A stretch of DNA of 64,000 bases, from assembly GCA_040769125.1 (NCBI GenBank), contig JAXGLO010000001.1, positions 1-64,000 on the forward strand. Direction: 5' to 3'. Each line of letters opens with the position of its first letter. The first letter of the stretch is position 1. The translations under genes were made by a program, and so were the position numbers. Shown here piece after piece: positions 47,465 through 56,255 of the stretch. Origin of the DNA: CAIXSE01 sp040769125 (lineage in GTDB: Bacteria > Actinomycetota > Thermoleophilia > UBA2241). Under the pieces are notes generated by a model. The model searched no databases, was not told where the DNA came from, and was given only the letters and a program-made list of their open reading frames with translations.

Positions 47465-47752
47465 TCAGTCGCTACCCGGCACCTCCGGCAGGTTCTTGAT
47501 GTTCTCGGCCGCCTGCCACTTGCTGAAGTTGTCGACCATGGCGTCGAGCAGCTCCTTCATGAAGCGCGGCGCGAGATTGACCCTGCTCACCACTACTCCA
47601 TTCACCTCGTCGGCCTCCTGCGTCTCGTGGTCGAGCCGCACGAAGGTGATCGAGAACTCGTAGTCGGAGTGACTGACGTTGGCGAAGTTGGCGTACACGC
47701 CCGCCATCATCTCCGGAGTGGCGTGCAGATTGATGTGCTTCTCCTCATCCAC
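47465..47752 (-). CDS. DUF3467 family protein
   Basis: A 95-residue DUF3467 protein. The pattern HATPEMMAGVYANFANVSHS, EFSITFVRLDHET and VVSRVNLAPRFMKELLDAMVDN is characteristic. The family is short, soluble and of unknown function, found across anaerobes and actinobacteria. GTG 47752 follows GGAGACTCCTC. It stands alone, 97 bp downstream of the isocitrate-dehydrogenase-like gene on the same strand, and may be the last gene of that operon. Confidence 0.85.
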   Translation of the reverse strand: MDEEKHINLHATPEMMAGVYANFANVSHSDYEFSITFVRLDHETQEADEVNGVVVSRVNLAPRFMKELLDAMVDNFSKWQAAENIKNLPEVPGSD

Positions 47753-47848
47753 GAGGAGTCTCCTTTCCGTGCAGCGGGCAGCGCCCGGCGTGCGTTGATC
47801 CTGCCCGCTCCAGCAAAGCAGGCAGGCGCAATCGCCGGATCACGCCGG

Positions 47849-48853
47849 TCAAGCCTGGATGCGGCGTGCGATGGCCGCAGCCATCCCGCTCGTTCCCGCG
47901 GAACCCCCGAGATCGTACGTGACGTCCTTGCCCTCAGCTACGACCGCGGCGATTGCGTCCTCCATGCGCCGCGATGCCTCGGCTTCGCCGAGATGATCGA
48001 GCAGCAGCACGCCCGAGCGCAGCAAGGCCACAGGATTCACCTTGTCCTGGCCGGCGTACTTCGGGGCGCTGCCGTGAACGGGCTCGAAGACGGCCGCAGC
48101 GTCGCCGATGTTGGCCCCGGGAGCGACGCCGAGCCCACCGATCAGCCCGGCGCAGACATCGCTGACGATGTCGCCATAGAGATTCGGCATCACGAGCACG
48201 TCGTACAGCTCGGGCTTCTGGACGAGCTGCATGCACATGTTGTCGACGATGCGATCCTCGAACTCGATGTCGGCGTACTGCTCCGCGATCTCGCCCGCCA
48301 CGGAGAGAAAGAGGCCGTCGGTGCACTTCATGATGTTGGCCTTGTGCACGGCGGTGACCTTGCGGCGGCCGTGCTTGCGCGCGTACTCGAAAGCGAAGCG
48401 CACGATGCGCTCGCTGCCCTTGCGCGTGATGATCTTGATGCTCTCGGCCGCGTCGTCGCCGACCATGTGCTCGATGCCGGCGTAGAGATCCTCCGTGTTC
48501 TCACGGACGACGACGAGGTCGACGTCGTCGTAGCGGGTGCGCACGCCCTTCATGGTCTTCGAGGGGCGCAGGCAGGCGTAGAGATCGAGCTCCTTGCGCA
48601 GAGCTACGTTGACACTGCGGAATCCGCTGCCCACCGGGGTTGTGATCGGTCCCTTGATGGCAACGCCGTTGCGACGGACCGACTCGAGAACCCGCTGGGG
48701 CAGGGGCGTACCTTCGGCCTCCATCACCGCGAGGCCCGCATCATGCCGCTCCCATTCGATGGGCACGCCGGTGGCGGCGATAACCGTCTCGAGAGCGGCA
48801 GCCAGCTCCGGGCCGGTGCCGTCACCAGGGATGAGAGTGACTGTGTGGGTCAT
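47849..48853 (-). CDS. NAD(P)-dependent isocitrate dehydrogenase-type enzyme
   Basis: A 334-residue member of the isocitrate/isopropylmalate dehydrogenase family. It starts HTVTLIPGDGTGPEL, with IKGPITTPVGSGFRSVNVALR, VVRENTEDLYAGIEHMVG, the metal-binding DVLVMPNLYGDIVSDVCAGL and VFEPVHGSAPKYAGQDKVNP. The ENTEDLYAGIE segment is typical of isocitrate dehydrogenases; LeuB usually has a different RELTGG segment here. ATG 48853 follows CAGGAG. Its operon with a citrate- or homocitrate-synthase-like gene and aconitase-family subunits supports isocitrate (or homoisocitrate) as substrate. Isopropylmalate is less likely but not excluded. Confidence 0.85.
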   Translation of the reverse strand: MTHTVTLIPGDGTGPELAAALETVIAATGVPIEWERHDAGLAVMEAEGTPLPQRVLESVRRNGVAIKGPITTPVGSGFRSVNVALRKELDLYACLRPSKTMKGVRTRYDDVDLVVVRENTEDLYAGIEHMVGDDAAESIKIITRKGSERIVRFAFEYARKHGRRKVTAVHKANIMKCTDGLFLSVAGEIAEQYADIEFEDRIVDNMCMQLVQKPELYDVLVMPNLYGDIVSDVCAGLIGGLGVAPGANIGDAAAVFEPVHGSAPKYAGQDKVNPVALLRSGVLLLDHLGEAEASRRMEDAIAAVVAEGKDVTYDLGGSAGTSGMAAAIARRIQA

Positions 48854-48900
48854 GGTGCTCCTGCTCGTCTGTCTGGCAACAGGGAGATCGGCCGCCCGCC

Positions 48901-49416
48901 TCAACTCTCGGGCAGCGCGAACCCGCCGTGCTTCTTGAGGTGCGGCACAAGGCCGCCGTCATCGAGAATCGTGACCATCACCGGAGGTAGCGGCACGAAG
49001 GAGATCACGGCGCCGGTCGTCATGTTGCGCACCTCACCGGCGGTGAGGTCGACCTCGAGCTCGTCCTGCTCGCCGATGCTGCTGGTATCGCACTGCAGCA
49101 CGGGAAGGCCGACGTTGATGGCATTGCGGAAGAAGATGCGCGCGAAGCTCTGAGCCAGCACGGCGCCGGCGCCCGCCAGCTTGATGATCCGTGGCGCGTG
49201 CTCGCGGCTCGACCCGAGGCCGAAGTTACGGCCGCCGACGACGAAGTCGCCGGCCCGCATGTTGGGCGCGAAGTCGGTACGGGCGTCCTCGAGGACGTGC
49301 TTGGCGAGTTCGGGTAAGTTCGTGCGCAGGTGGAAGAGGCGGCCGGGGGCAATGTGATCGGTCGAGATGCCGTCGCCGAACAACCATGCTCTGCCGCGCA
49401 ACGGATCGGCGCTCAC
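48901..49416 (-). CDS. Aconitase-family small subunit (LeuD/HacB-like)
   Basis: A 171-residue swivelling-domain subunit of a two-subunit aconitase-family hydrolyase. It starts GRAWLFGDGISTDHIAPGRL; FVVGGRNFGLGSSREHAP is the conserved loop with the arginine. The specificity region reads LFHLRT, closer to the YLRT form linked to homoaconitase or aconitase-type substrates than to the YLVY form of isopropylmalate isomerase. The GTG start overlaps the cyclophilin stop by 4 bp. It pairs with the large subunit just upstream beyond the cyclophilin gene. Confidence 0.85.
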   Translation of the reverse strand: MSADPLRGRAWLFGDGISTDHIAPGRLFHLRTNLPELAKHVLEDARTDFAPNMRAGDFVVGGRNFGLGSSREHAPRIIKLAGAGAVLAQSFARIFFRNAINVGLPVLQCDTSSIGEQDELEVDLTAGEVRNMTTGAVISFVPLPPVMVTILDDGGLVPHLKKHGGFALPES

Positions 49417-49934
49417 GTAATCCAGTCCTCCTCACAGATCATCACGCTGTTCATCACGAGACCCGGCTCCCGTGCTTGCATCGGGTCGCGCTCCGGAATC
49501 GCCTCGACGACCTCCATGCCTTCCACAACCCGCCCGAACACGGCGTGTCTGTCGTCGAGATGAGGCGTGGCGCAATGAGTGATGAAGAACTGGGATCCGT
49601 TCGTGCCGGGGCCGGCGTTGGCCATCGACAGCACGCCGGGCCCGTCATGACGAAGCGCCGCGTGGAACTCGTCGGCGAAACAGTATCCGGGGCCGCCGCG
49701 ACCGCTGCCGCTGGGGTCACCGGCTTGCGCCATGAAGCCCTTGATGACGCGATGAAAGGTGACCCCGTCGTAGAAGCCTTCGCGCGCCAGGAAGACGAAG
49801 TTATTGACCGTTGCGGGCGCCATGTCGGCGTACAGCTGAACGACGATGTCGCCGAGGTCGGTAGAGATGGTTGCCGTGTATCGCTTGCTCGGATCGATGA
49901 CCAGCGGCGGCGGTGCATCATACTGCTTGGCCAC
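49413..49934 (-). CDS. Cyclophilin-type peptidyl-prolyl isomerase
   Basis: A 173-residue PPIase. The cyclophilin core reads VNNFVFLAREGFYDGVTFHRVIKGFMAQAGDP (catalytic Arg and Phe), then GPGVLSMANAGPGTNGSQFFI and HLDDRHAVFGRVVEGMEVVE. No signal peptide, so cytoplasmic. Inserted between the large and small aconitase-family subunit genes, with a 4-bp overlap to the small subunit, it may aid their folding. GTG 49934 start with AGGAGG. Confidence 0.94.
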   Translation of the reverse strand: MAKQYDAPPPLVIDPSKRYTATISTDLGDIVVQLYADMAPATVNNFVFLAREGFYDGVTFHRVIKGFMAQAGDPSGSGRGGPGYCFADEFHAALRHDGPGVLSMANAGPGTNGSQFFITHCATPHLDDRHAVFGRVVEGMEVVEAIPERDPMQAREPGLVMNSVMICEEDWIT

Positions 49935-49946
49935 ACCTCCTCCTTG

Positions 49947-51203
49947 CTAGAGAAGCTCTCTGGGATCGGTGATCTCGCCGGCGACAGCCGTAGCCGCCGC
50001 GGTAGCCGGCGAGGCTAGATAGATGAACGCCTCGCGATTCCCCATACGCCCATGGAAGTTGCGGTTGGCGGTGCTGACACAGGACTCGCCGTCGGCGAGG
50101 ATACCCGCGTGCACGCCGACACAGGCGCCGCAGCCGGGGTTGGTGATGAGGGCGCCCGCGTCCCAGAAGACGTCGAAGAGACCCTCGGCCGCGGCAGCTC
50201 GAGCTACGGCCCGGGACGCCGGCGTGATGATGAGGCGGGTGTGCGACGCGCGGCGCCGGCTGCGCAGCACGCTCGCTGCGGCGCGGAGATCCTCGAGGCG
50301 GCCGTTCGTGCAGGTACCGATCAGCACCTGGTCGACGCGCGTCCCCTTGAGCGAGGCGGCCGGAGCGGTGTTGTCGACGGCGTGCGGCCGCGCCACCATG
50401 GGCACCACGGCGGCGGCGTCGAGCGGCACAACACGCTCGTAGGAGGCTCCGGGATCGGCGGTGAGCGGCCGCCAGTCCGCATCCCGGCCCTGGGCCGCGA
50501 GGAACGCGCGGGTCTTCTCGTCGCTCGCGATGAGCCCGGCTTTGGCGCCGGCCTCCACGGCCATGTTGCTGAGCGTGAGACGGCCGGCCATCGGCATGTT
50601 CTCGATGCCGGGGCCGCCGAACTCGAACGCCTTATAGGTGGCGCCGTCGGCGCCGAGGATGCCGATCAGCGTGAGCATGAGGTCTTTGGCCTCGACCCCG
50701 TCGGCGAGCTCGCCCTCGACCTCGATGCGGAATGTCCCGGGGACGCGCAGCCAGGTCTGGCCGCTGACCATGCCTACGGCGACATCGGTGCTGCCCATTC
50801 CAGTGGCGAAGGCGCCGAGGGCGCCGGCGGTGCAGGTATGGGAGTCGGCGCCGATGACGAGGTCGCCCGGCTTGGCGTAGCTCTCGGCGACGCGCTGGTG
50901 GCAGACGCCCATCTCGACGTCGCTGAGAACGGCGCCGGAGGATGCGCAGAAGGCCCTGATCGCGGCCTGCGCGTTGGCCAGCTCGCTGCGCGGCGCCGGC
51001 GCCGCATGGTCGATGAAGAACACGCAGGTGGGCGCCGTGACTAAGCCGCTGCCCAGCTCCTCGATCTGCTGAATAGCGAGGGGGCCCGTGCCGTCCTGGG
51101 CGATGGCGACGTCGACATCGCAGACGACGATCTGGCCGGGCACGACGGCCTCGAGGCCGGCATGAGCGGCGAGGAGCTTCTCGGCGAGGTTGCTCGGCGT
51201 CAC
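49947..51203 (-). CDS. Aconitase-family large subunit (LeuC/HacA-like)
   Basis: A 418-residue 4Fe-4S hydrolyase subunit. Cluster cysteines lie in IGADSHTCTAGALGAF, VLIGTCTNGRLEDLRAA and ITNPGCGACVGVHAG. FFIDHAAPAPRSELANAQ and STANRNFHGRMGN are typical LeuC/HacA segments. The length of about 420 matches the archaeal-bacterial HACN/LeuC2 class rather than classical aconitase. The GTG start overlaps the synthase stop by 4 bp. With the small subunit it would isomerise citrate, homocitrate or isopropylmalate; context favours citrate. Confidence 0.9.
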   Translation of the reverse strand: MTPSNLAEKLLAAHAGLEAVVPGQIVVCDVDVAIAQDGTGPLAIQQIEELGSGLVTAPTCVFFIDHAAPAPRSELANAQAAIRAFCASSGAVLSDVEMGVCHQRVAESYAKPGDLVIGADSHTCTAGALGAFATGMGSTDVAVGMVSGQTWLRVPGTFRIEVEGELADGVEAKDLMLTLIGILGADGATYKAFEFGGPGIENMPMAGRLTLSNMAVEAGAKAGLIASDEKTRAFLAAQGRDADWRPLTADPGASYERVVPLDAAAVVPMVARPHAVDNTAPAASLKGTRVDQVLIGTCTNGRLEDLRAAASVLRSRRRASHTRLIITPASRAVARAAAAEGLFDVFWDAGALITNPGCGACVGVHAGILADGESCVSTANRNFHGRMGNREAFIYLASPATAAATAVAGEITDPRELL

Positions 51204-52423
51204 GACTTGGTCTCGGTGGCTGCCTTCCGCGAGCCCACCGGCACCGATTCGCCGAGCCTGCCCAGGTAGTCCTGGTAGATATACATCAGCTCCTTGTCGA
51301 ACAGCGCGCGCTTGAGCTCGACCGCGGTCTTGCGGACCAGTTCAAGGATCGCGTTGCAGTCCGCCTGGGAGAGCTCGAGGCCGAACTCCTGGAACTTGCG
51401 GTAGATGGTGCGCGAGCCCGAGTGCTTGCCGACCACGATCTGACGCTCGAGGCCCACGTCTTCGGGCGCGAAGGCCTCGTAGTTGAGGGGGTTCTTGATC
51501 ACGCCGTCGGCGTGGATGCCGCTCTCGTGGGCGAACACGTTGGTGCCGACGATGCTCTTCCAGGCCGGCACCGTGCGCGCGGAAGCCGCAGCCACGTACT
51601 CGCTGAGCTCGCGGAAGCGATGGGTCTGCAGCCCGACATCGACCTTTCCCAGATGCTTGAGCGCCATGACGACCTCCTCGAGGGCGGCGTTGCCGGCGCG
51701 CTCTCCGAGGCCATTCACCGTGGTGTTGACGTACGTAGCGCCCGCTTTGATGCCGGCGAGCGCGTTGGCGGTCGCCATGCCGAAGTCGTCGTGCGTGTGC
51801 ATCTCGATTTCGAGACCGCTTTCGCGCCTCAGGAACGCGACGACGTTGTAGGTGTCGAAGGGGTCGAGGATGCCGAGTGTGTCACAGAAGCGCAGACGGT
51901 CGGCGCCCCCCTCCTTGGCGGTCTGCGCGAAGCGCAGCAGGAAATCAAGGTCGGCGCGGGAAGCGTCCTCGGCGTTGACCGACACGTAGAGATCGTGCTC
52001 CTTGGCGAAACAGACCGACTGGCTGATCTGGTCGAGAACCCACTGGCGCGACTTCTTGAGCTTGTGCTCGATGTGGATGTCGCTGGCCGACATGGAAATC
52101 GCCACGGCGTCGACGCCGCAATCGATGGAGTTCTTGAGGTCGCCAATCACCGCGCGGTTCCAGGCGAGGATGGAGGTGTCGAGCCCTGCCTCCACGATCT
52201 CCCTGATCGTGGTCTTCTCGTCGCCGCCCATCGCCGGGATGCCCACCTCGATCTGGTGAACCCCGACCTCGGCAAGCAGCTTTGCGATGCGGATCTTCTC
52301 GTGGTTGGAGAAGACGACGCCGGCCGTCTGTTCGCCGTCGCGAAGCGTCGTGTCGTCGATACGTACCGGCGGCTCGGCCGGCTTTGCTCTACCAATGACG
52401 AAGCTGGAGAGATCGCTGGTCAT
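51200..52423 (-). CDS. Homocitrate/Re-citrate synthase-type enzyme (NifV family)
   Basis: A 407-residue DRE-TIM acyltransferase. The catalytic DxTTLRDGEQ motif is DDTTLRDGEQTAGVVFSNHE. EIEMHTHDDFGMATANALAG supplies metal histidines, and VNTTVNGLGERAGNAALEEV and GIHADGVIKNPLNYEAF match NifV-type homocitrate synthases. There is no regulatory LeuA dimer domain. No nitrogenase gene is present and lysine is made by the DAP route, so homocitrate is not obviously needed. Next to aconitase-type and isocitrate-dehydrogenase-type genes it could be a Re-citrate synthase, which is homologous to NifV in clostridia and Dehalococcoides. Start ATG 52423; GTG 52429 is possible. Confidence 0.85.
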   Translation of the reverse strand: MTSDLSSFVIGRAKPAEPPVRIDDTTLRDGEQTAGVVFSNHEKIRIAKLLAEVGVHQIEVGIPAMGGDEKTTIREIVEAGLDTSILAWNRAVIGDLKNSIDCGVDAVAISMSASDIHIEHKLKKSRQWVLDQISQSVCFAKEHDLYVSVNAEDASRADLDFLLRFAQTAKEGGADRLRFCDTLGILDPFDTYNVVAFLRRESGLEIEMHTHDDFGMATANALAGIKAGATYVNTTVNGLGERAGNAALEEVVMALKHLGKVDVGLQTHRFRELSEYVAAASARTVPAWKSIVGTNVFAHESGIHADGVIKNPLNYEAFAPEDVGLERQIVVGKHSGSRTIYRKFQEFGLELSQADCNAILELVRKTAVELKRALFDKELMYIYQDYLGRLGESVPVGSRKAATETKS

Positions 52424-52596
52424 ATGCACCTACCTGTCGACGGGGACACGCCTCCACGAACCGGGCTCAGGGCACCACGGCTCCCGGCTTGTCCACACAA
52501 GAGACGAGAGAAACGACGCGCGCGGCGGATCTGAACCACGCGTGACAACAATGCCGCTGCATTGTCCCATAGCCTGGCGAGGCCGGGCAAGCGGCG

Positions 52597-54051
52597 TCAG
52601 GCGCCCAGCGCCTTTTTCAGCAGCTCGTTGACGAGCGCCGGGTTGGCGCGCCCCTGCGTCGCCTTCATCACCCGGCCGACGAAGAAGCCCAGCACCTTCG
52701 TCTTGCCGGCCCGATACTGCTCGACCTGCGCAGGATTCGCGGCCAGCACCTCGGCAACGGCTGCCTTGAGGACGCCGGCGTCGCTGATCTGCCCGAGCCC
52801 GTGCTTCTCCACGATCTCCTCAGGCTCCGCCCGCTCGACGACCATCCTCGCGAAGACCTCCTTGCCGGCGCTGCTCGAGACGACCCCGCTGTCCACCAGC
52901 TGCACCAGCTTGGCGAGGCGCCCGGCCGTGACGTGCCCGCGACCGGGATCGAGGCCGGCGGAGTTGAGATGGGCGAGGTACTCGCCCATCGTCCAGTTGG
53001 CCGCCGGCTTGGCTTGAACCCCGCAGGCCACGACCTCCTCGAAGAACACGGCGAGGTCGTGGGAGCCGCCCAGGACCAGTGCATCGCCGCGCGAGAGGCC
53101 GTAGTCAGCCATGAAGCGGGTCACGCGCGCCGCCGGGAGCTCCGGCTGCGTCGCGCGCAGCTCATCGACCCAGGCGGAGTCGATCTCGAGGGGCACAAGG
53201 TCGGGGTCCGGGAAGTAGCGGTAGTCGTTGGCCTCTTCTTTGGAGCGCAGAGGAGTCGTAGAGCCGGTGTCGGGGTCGAAATGGAGCGTCTCCCGCTCGA
53301 TGCGGCCACCCTCCTCAAGAACACCGGCCTGTCGCGATATCTCGGCCTCAAGGGCCTGCTGGAGATAGCGGAAGCTGTTCATGTTCTTGAGCTCCGCCCG
53401 CGTACCAAGCTCGTCGCTGCCCTGTGGACGCAGGCTGATGTTGGCGTCCCAGCGGACCTGGCCTTCCTCCATGTTGCACTCGCTCACGCCGAGCTCGACG
53501 ATGGTGTTGCGGAGCTGCTGGAGAAACTCCCGGGCCGCCTCAGGCGACGGGATGTCAGGCTCAGTGACGATCTCAATGAGAGGCGTGCCGCCGCGGTTGC
53601 AGTCGATCATCGAATAGTCAGAGCCGGCGATACGCCCTGTCTCGCCACCGGCGTGAACGAGCTTGGCGGCGTCCTCCTCCATGTGCACCCTGTTGATACG
53701 ACAGCACAGCTTCTCCTCGCCCATCCAGTACTCGAACCGGCCATCGACGGCCAGCGGCTCATCGAGCTGGCTGATCTGATATGCCTTGGGCAGATCGGGA
53801 TAGAAGTAGTTCTTGCGGTGGAAGATGTTGCGCGGGCGAACGGTGCAGTTCAGAGCGAGGGCGATGCGCACGGCGTACTCCACGGCGCGCTGATTGACGA
53901 CGGGCAGCGTCCCGGGATGAGCCAGGCAGATGGGGCACGTATGGACGTTGGGCTCATCCCCCCTGGCCACGCGGCAGCCGCAGAACATCTTGGTCTGAGT
54001 GTCGAGCTCGACGTGCATCTCGAGGCCGATGACGGGCTCCCAGGCGGTCAC
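52597..54051 (-). CDS. gatB: Asp-tRNA(Asn)/Glu-tRNA(Gln) amidotransferase subunit B
   Basis: A 484-residue GatB. It starts WEPVIGLEMHVELDTQTKMFCGCRV; ADVNVSxRP-like segment IDWDANISLRPQGS-type sequence (VRWDANISLRPQGSDELGTR) and RKNYFYPDLPKAYQISQ are diagnostic, with YRYFPDPDLVPLEI. The C-terminal YqeY-like tail binds tRNA. It has the kinase/transamidase site that activates the misacylated tRNA. The GTG start overlaps the gatA stop by 4 bp. It shows that tRNA-Gln (and perhaps Asn) is amidated in this organism. Confidence 0.97.
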   Translation of the reverse strand: MTAWEPVIGLEMHVELDTQTKMFCGCRVARGDEPNVHTCPICLAHPGTLPVVNQRAVEYAVRIALALNCTVRPRNIFHRKNYFYPDLPKAYQISQLDEPLAVDGRFEYWMGEEKLCCRINRVHMEEDAAKLVHAGGETGRIAGSDYSMIDCNRGGTPLIEIVTEPDIPSPEAAREFLQQLRNTIVELGVSECNMEEGQVRWDANISLRPQGSDELGTRAELKNMNSFRYLQQALEAEISRQAGVLEEGGRIERETLHFDPDTGSTTPLRSKEEANDYRYFPDPDLVPLEIDSAWVDELRATQPELPAARVTRFMADYGLSRGDALVLGGSHDLAVFFEEVVACGVQAKPAANWTMGEYLAHLNSAGLDPGRGHVTAGRLAKLVQLVDSGVVSSSAGKEVFARMVVERAEPEEIVEKHGLGQISDAGVLKAAVAEVLAANPAQVEQYRAGKTKVLGFFVGRVMKATQGRANPALVNELLKKALGA

Positions 54052-55565
54052 TGCGCTTCCTCTCTTCTCTCGACGCCCTGGCAGCCGCCGGCAAGCTCAT
54101 CGACACCGGAGCTGCGGAATGCCGGGGCCGTCTCGAAGCCGATGGCGGCCTCGAGGGCGTGCGCCGTCTGCAGGATGCGGTTTTCGCTGAACGCCGGCCC
54201 GATGAGCTGCAATCCCACCGGCAGGCCCTCGCTCAGGCCGCAGGGAATGCTGATCGCCGGCAGGCCGGCCAGGTTCACCGGAATCGTGCAGGCGTCGTTC
54301 ATGTACATGGCCAGCGGATCGTCGCCCTTCGTCCCGATCCCGAAGGCAACCCTGGGAGAGGTCGGAGACACCAGCAGGTCGACGTCGGCGAAGGCTCGGG
54401 CGAAATCACGGCACACCAGGGTGCGCACCCGCTGGGCGCGGCCATAGTAGGCGTCGTAGTGACCCGACGAGAGCGCGTACGTGCCGATCAGGATCCGGCG
54501 TTTCACCTCTGGGCCGAAGGCCTCGCCGCGCGTCCGCTGATACATGTCGAGCAGGTCGGCGGGTTCGGCACAGCGATAGCCGTAGCGGACGCCGTCGAAG
54601 CGTGCGGAATTGGTGCTCGCCTCGGCCGCAGCGATGACGTAGTGGGCGGGCAGCGCGTACTCGGTGTGCGGCAGGCTGACCTCGACACACCTGCCGCCCA
54701 GCTCCTCGACCAGCCTGACCGCAGCGTCGAAACGCTCGCGCACGCCGGCGTCGATGCCGAGAGCAAGGTACTCCTGCGGGATGCCGATGCGAAGCCCATC
54801 GATGAGCGTCGCATCAGGGAGCGTGATGGGCTCGGGCGGCTCGACGCTGGTTGCATCGCGTGGGTCGCGCCCGACGATGCGCTGGAGCAGCAACGCGCAA
54901 TCGTAGACGGAGCGCGTGAGCGGCCCGATCTGGTCGAGCGAGCTGGCGAGGGCGACGAGGCCGTAGCGGCTGACGGAGCCGTACGTGGGCTTCATGCCCA
55001 CGACGCCGCAGAGGGCGGCCGGCTGACGGATGGAGCCGCCCGTATCGCTACCCAGCGCCCAGAGCGCCTCGCCGGCGGCGACGGCGGCGGCAGAGCCGCC
55101 GCTGGAGCCGCCCGGCACCGTGGCAAGGTCCCAAGGATTGCGCGTCACCTTGAAGGACGAGTTCTCAGTGGACGATCCCATGGCGAACTCGTCCATGTTG
55201 GTCTTGCCCAGCATGACGACGTGGTCGTCCCACAGCTTGCGGACGGCCGTGGCTGTATAGACGGGCATGTAGTCGGCCAGCATCCGCGACCCGCAGGTGG
55301 TGACGACGCCCTCGGTGATGAGGTTGTCTTTTACGGCGATGGGCAGCCCTGCCAGCGGGCCGCGCATCGCCTGCACCTCGCGGTCGACCTGGGTCGCGTA
55401 CTTGGCGACGTTGTCGTAGGTCACACGAATATACGCGCCAACGCGGTCCTCGACCGCGTCGATCTGGTCGAGGTATACCTTGGCGAGCTCGGCAGCGGAG
55501 ATCTCGCCGTCTACCAGCAGGCGCTTGGCCTCACGGGCGGTGAGCAGCTGTGTATCGAGGGACAT
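54048..55565 (-). CDS. gatA: Asp-tRNA(Asn)/Glu-tRNA(Gln) amidotransferase subunit A
   Basis: A 505-residue amidase-signature enzyme releasing ammonia from glutamine. The Ser-cisSer-Lys triad is visible: Lys in GLPIAVKDNLITEGV, and serines in VPGGSSGGSAAAVAAGEALW and SDTGGSIRQPAALCGVVG. The ammonia-tunnel and C-terminal region includes TIPVNLAGLPAISIPCG and LPVGLQLIGPAFSE. ATG 55565 follows GGGGTGACG just after the gatC stop. Middle gene of gatC-gatA-gatB. Confidence 0.97.
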   Translation of the reverse strand: MSLDTQLLTAREAKRLLVDGEISAAELAKVYLDQIDAVEDRVGAYIRVTYDNVAKYATQVDREVQAMRGPLAGLPIAVKDNLITEGVVTTCGSRMLADYMPVYTATAVRKLWDDHVVMLGKTNMDEFAMGSSTENSSFKVTRNPWDLATVPGGSSGGSAAAVAAGEALWALGSDTGGSIRQPAALCGVVGMKPTYGSVSRYGLVALASSLDQIGPLTRSVYDCALLLQRIVGRDPRDATSVEPPEPITLPDATLIDGLRIGIPQEYLALGIDAGVRERFDAAVRLVEELGGRCVEVSLPHTEYALPAHYVIAAAEASTNSARFDGVRYGYRCAEPADLLDMYQRTRGEAFGPEVKRRILIGTYALSSGHYDAYYGRAQRVRTLVCRDFARAFADVDLLVSPTSPRVAFGIGTKGDDPLAMYMNDACTIPVNLAGLPAISIPCGLSEGLPVGLQLIGPAFSENRILQTAHALEAAIGFETAPAFRSSGVDELAGGCQGVERREEAQ

Positions 55566-55567
55566 CG

Positions 55568-55849
55568 TCACCCCATCCTCGGCACGCGGAAGCACTCGTC
55601 GCTGACGGCCGGCGCGTTGCGCAGCACCTCCGCCCTGGACAGGCTTGCCTGCGGTCGGTCGGCGCGCATCACGTTCACGAGATCGAGGACATGCGCGGTG
55701 GGAGGGACGCCGGAGATGTCCAGCTCGCTCATCTTGTCGATGTGGCTGAGGATGGCGCCGAGCTCTCCGGCGATGCGCCGTGACTCGTCTTCCTCCAGGA
55801 GCAGCCGTGCGAGGTTCGCCACGTAGCGGACATCGTCTTCACTGATCAT
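55568..55849 (-). CDS. gatC: Asp-tRNA(Asn)/Glu-tRNA(Gln) amidotransferase subunit C
   Basis: A 93-residue GatC that braces GatA and GatB. The core VRYVANLARLLLEEDESRRI, and the C-terminal ADRPQASLSRAEVLRNAP, are typical. ATG 55849 behind AGGAGG is chosen over an in-frame extension of 23 residues that lacks conservation. First gene of gatCAB with its own promoter upstream. Confidence 0.94.
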   Translation of the reverse strand: MISEDDVRYVANLARLLLEEDESRRIAGELGAILSHIDKMSELDISGVPPTAHVLDLVNVMRADRPQASLSRAEVLRNAPAVSDECFRVPRMG

Positions 55850-55890
55850 GGCGTGTTCCTCCTGCCGCGAGCCACGAGAAAGGGAGGGAT

Positions 55891-55920
55891 ATACTACTGC
55901 AAGCCCACGGCGGGCCACAA
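55891..55920 (-). promoter_or_regulatory. Promoter of gatCAB
   Basis: On the minus strand TTGTGG (55915-55920) and TAGTAT (55891-55896) are separated by 18 bp, with a leader of about 35 nt to gatC. It lies just past the cold-shock terminator, separating the two transcription units. Confidence 0.5.
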
Positions 55921-55925
55921 GAAAA

Positions 55926-55955
55926 GGGGCCGCGGCCCTGACGGTCCGCGGCCCC
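55926..55955 (-). terminator. Rho-independent terminator of the cold-shock gene
   Basis: The minus strand has a perfect 10-bp stem GGGGCCGCGG / CCGCGGCCCC with a 10-nt loop, followed at once by TTTTCTTG. This is the clearest intrinsic terminator in the window and ends the csp transcript 18 bp past its stop. Confidence 0.88.
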
Positions 55956-55972
55956 GGGCGAGTCAGCCGCGA

Positions 55973-56176
55973 TCAGCCGAGCGGCCGCACGGCGGAGGCC
56001 TGAAGGCCCTTGTCGCCCTCAGTGATCTCGAACTCGACACGCTGGCCCTGGATCAGCGTCTTGTAGCCGTCCATGTTGATCTCGGAGTAATGGACGAACA
56101 GGTCGTCACCGTCTTCCCGCTCGATGAAGCCATACCCCTTCTCGTTGCTGAACCACTTCACGGTCCCCTCAGCCAA
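55973..56176 (-). CDS. cspA: Cold-shock domain protein
   Basis: A 67-residue CspA-type single-strand nucleic-acid chaperone. RNP1 is KGYGFIERE and RNP2 DDLFVHYSEI, within EGTVKWFSNEKGYGFIE. The start is TTG 56176 behind AAGGAG; the frame stays open far upstream but has no better conserved residues. It has its own promoter (about 73-nt leader, common for cold-shock mRNAs) and a perfect terminator. Monocistronic. Confidence 0.94.
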   Translation of the reverse strand: MAEGTVKWFSNEKGYGFIEREDGDDLFVHYSEINMDGYKTLIQGQRVEFEITEGDKGLQASAVRPLG

Positions 56177-56255
56177 AACGAACTCCTTCTCATCAAGCAC
56201 CACGTGCTTGCACTGCGGCCGGCGGCACGGCCCATGCGGCGCCGCACACGACGCG

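Noticed and set aside
51200..52423. Nitrogenase-associated NifV
   Set aside because: No nif genes are present and the enzyme is in an operon with aconitase-type and isocitrate-dehydrogenase-type genes.
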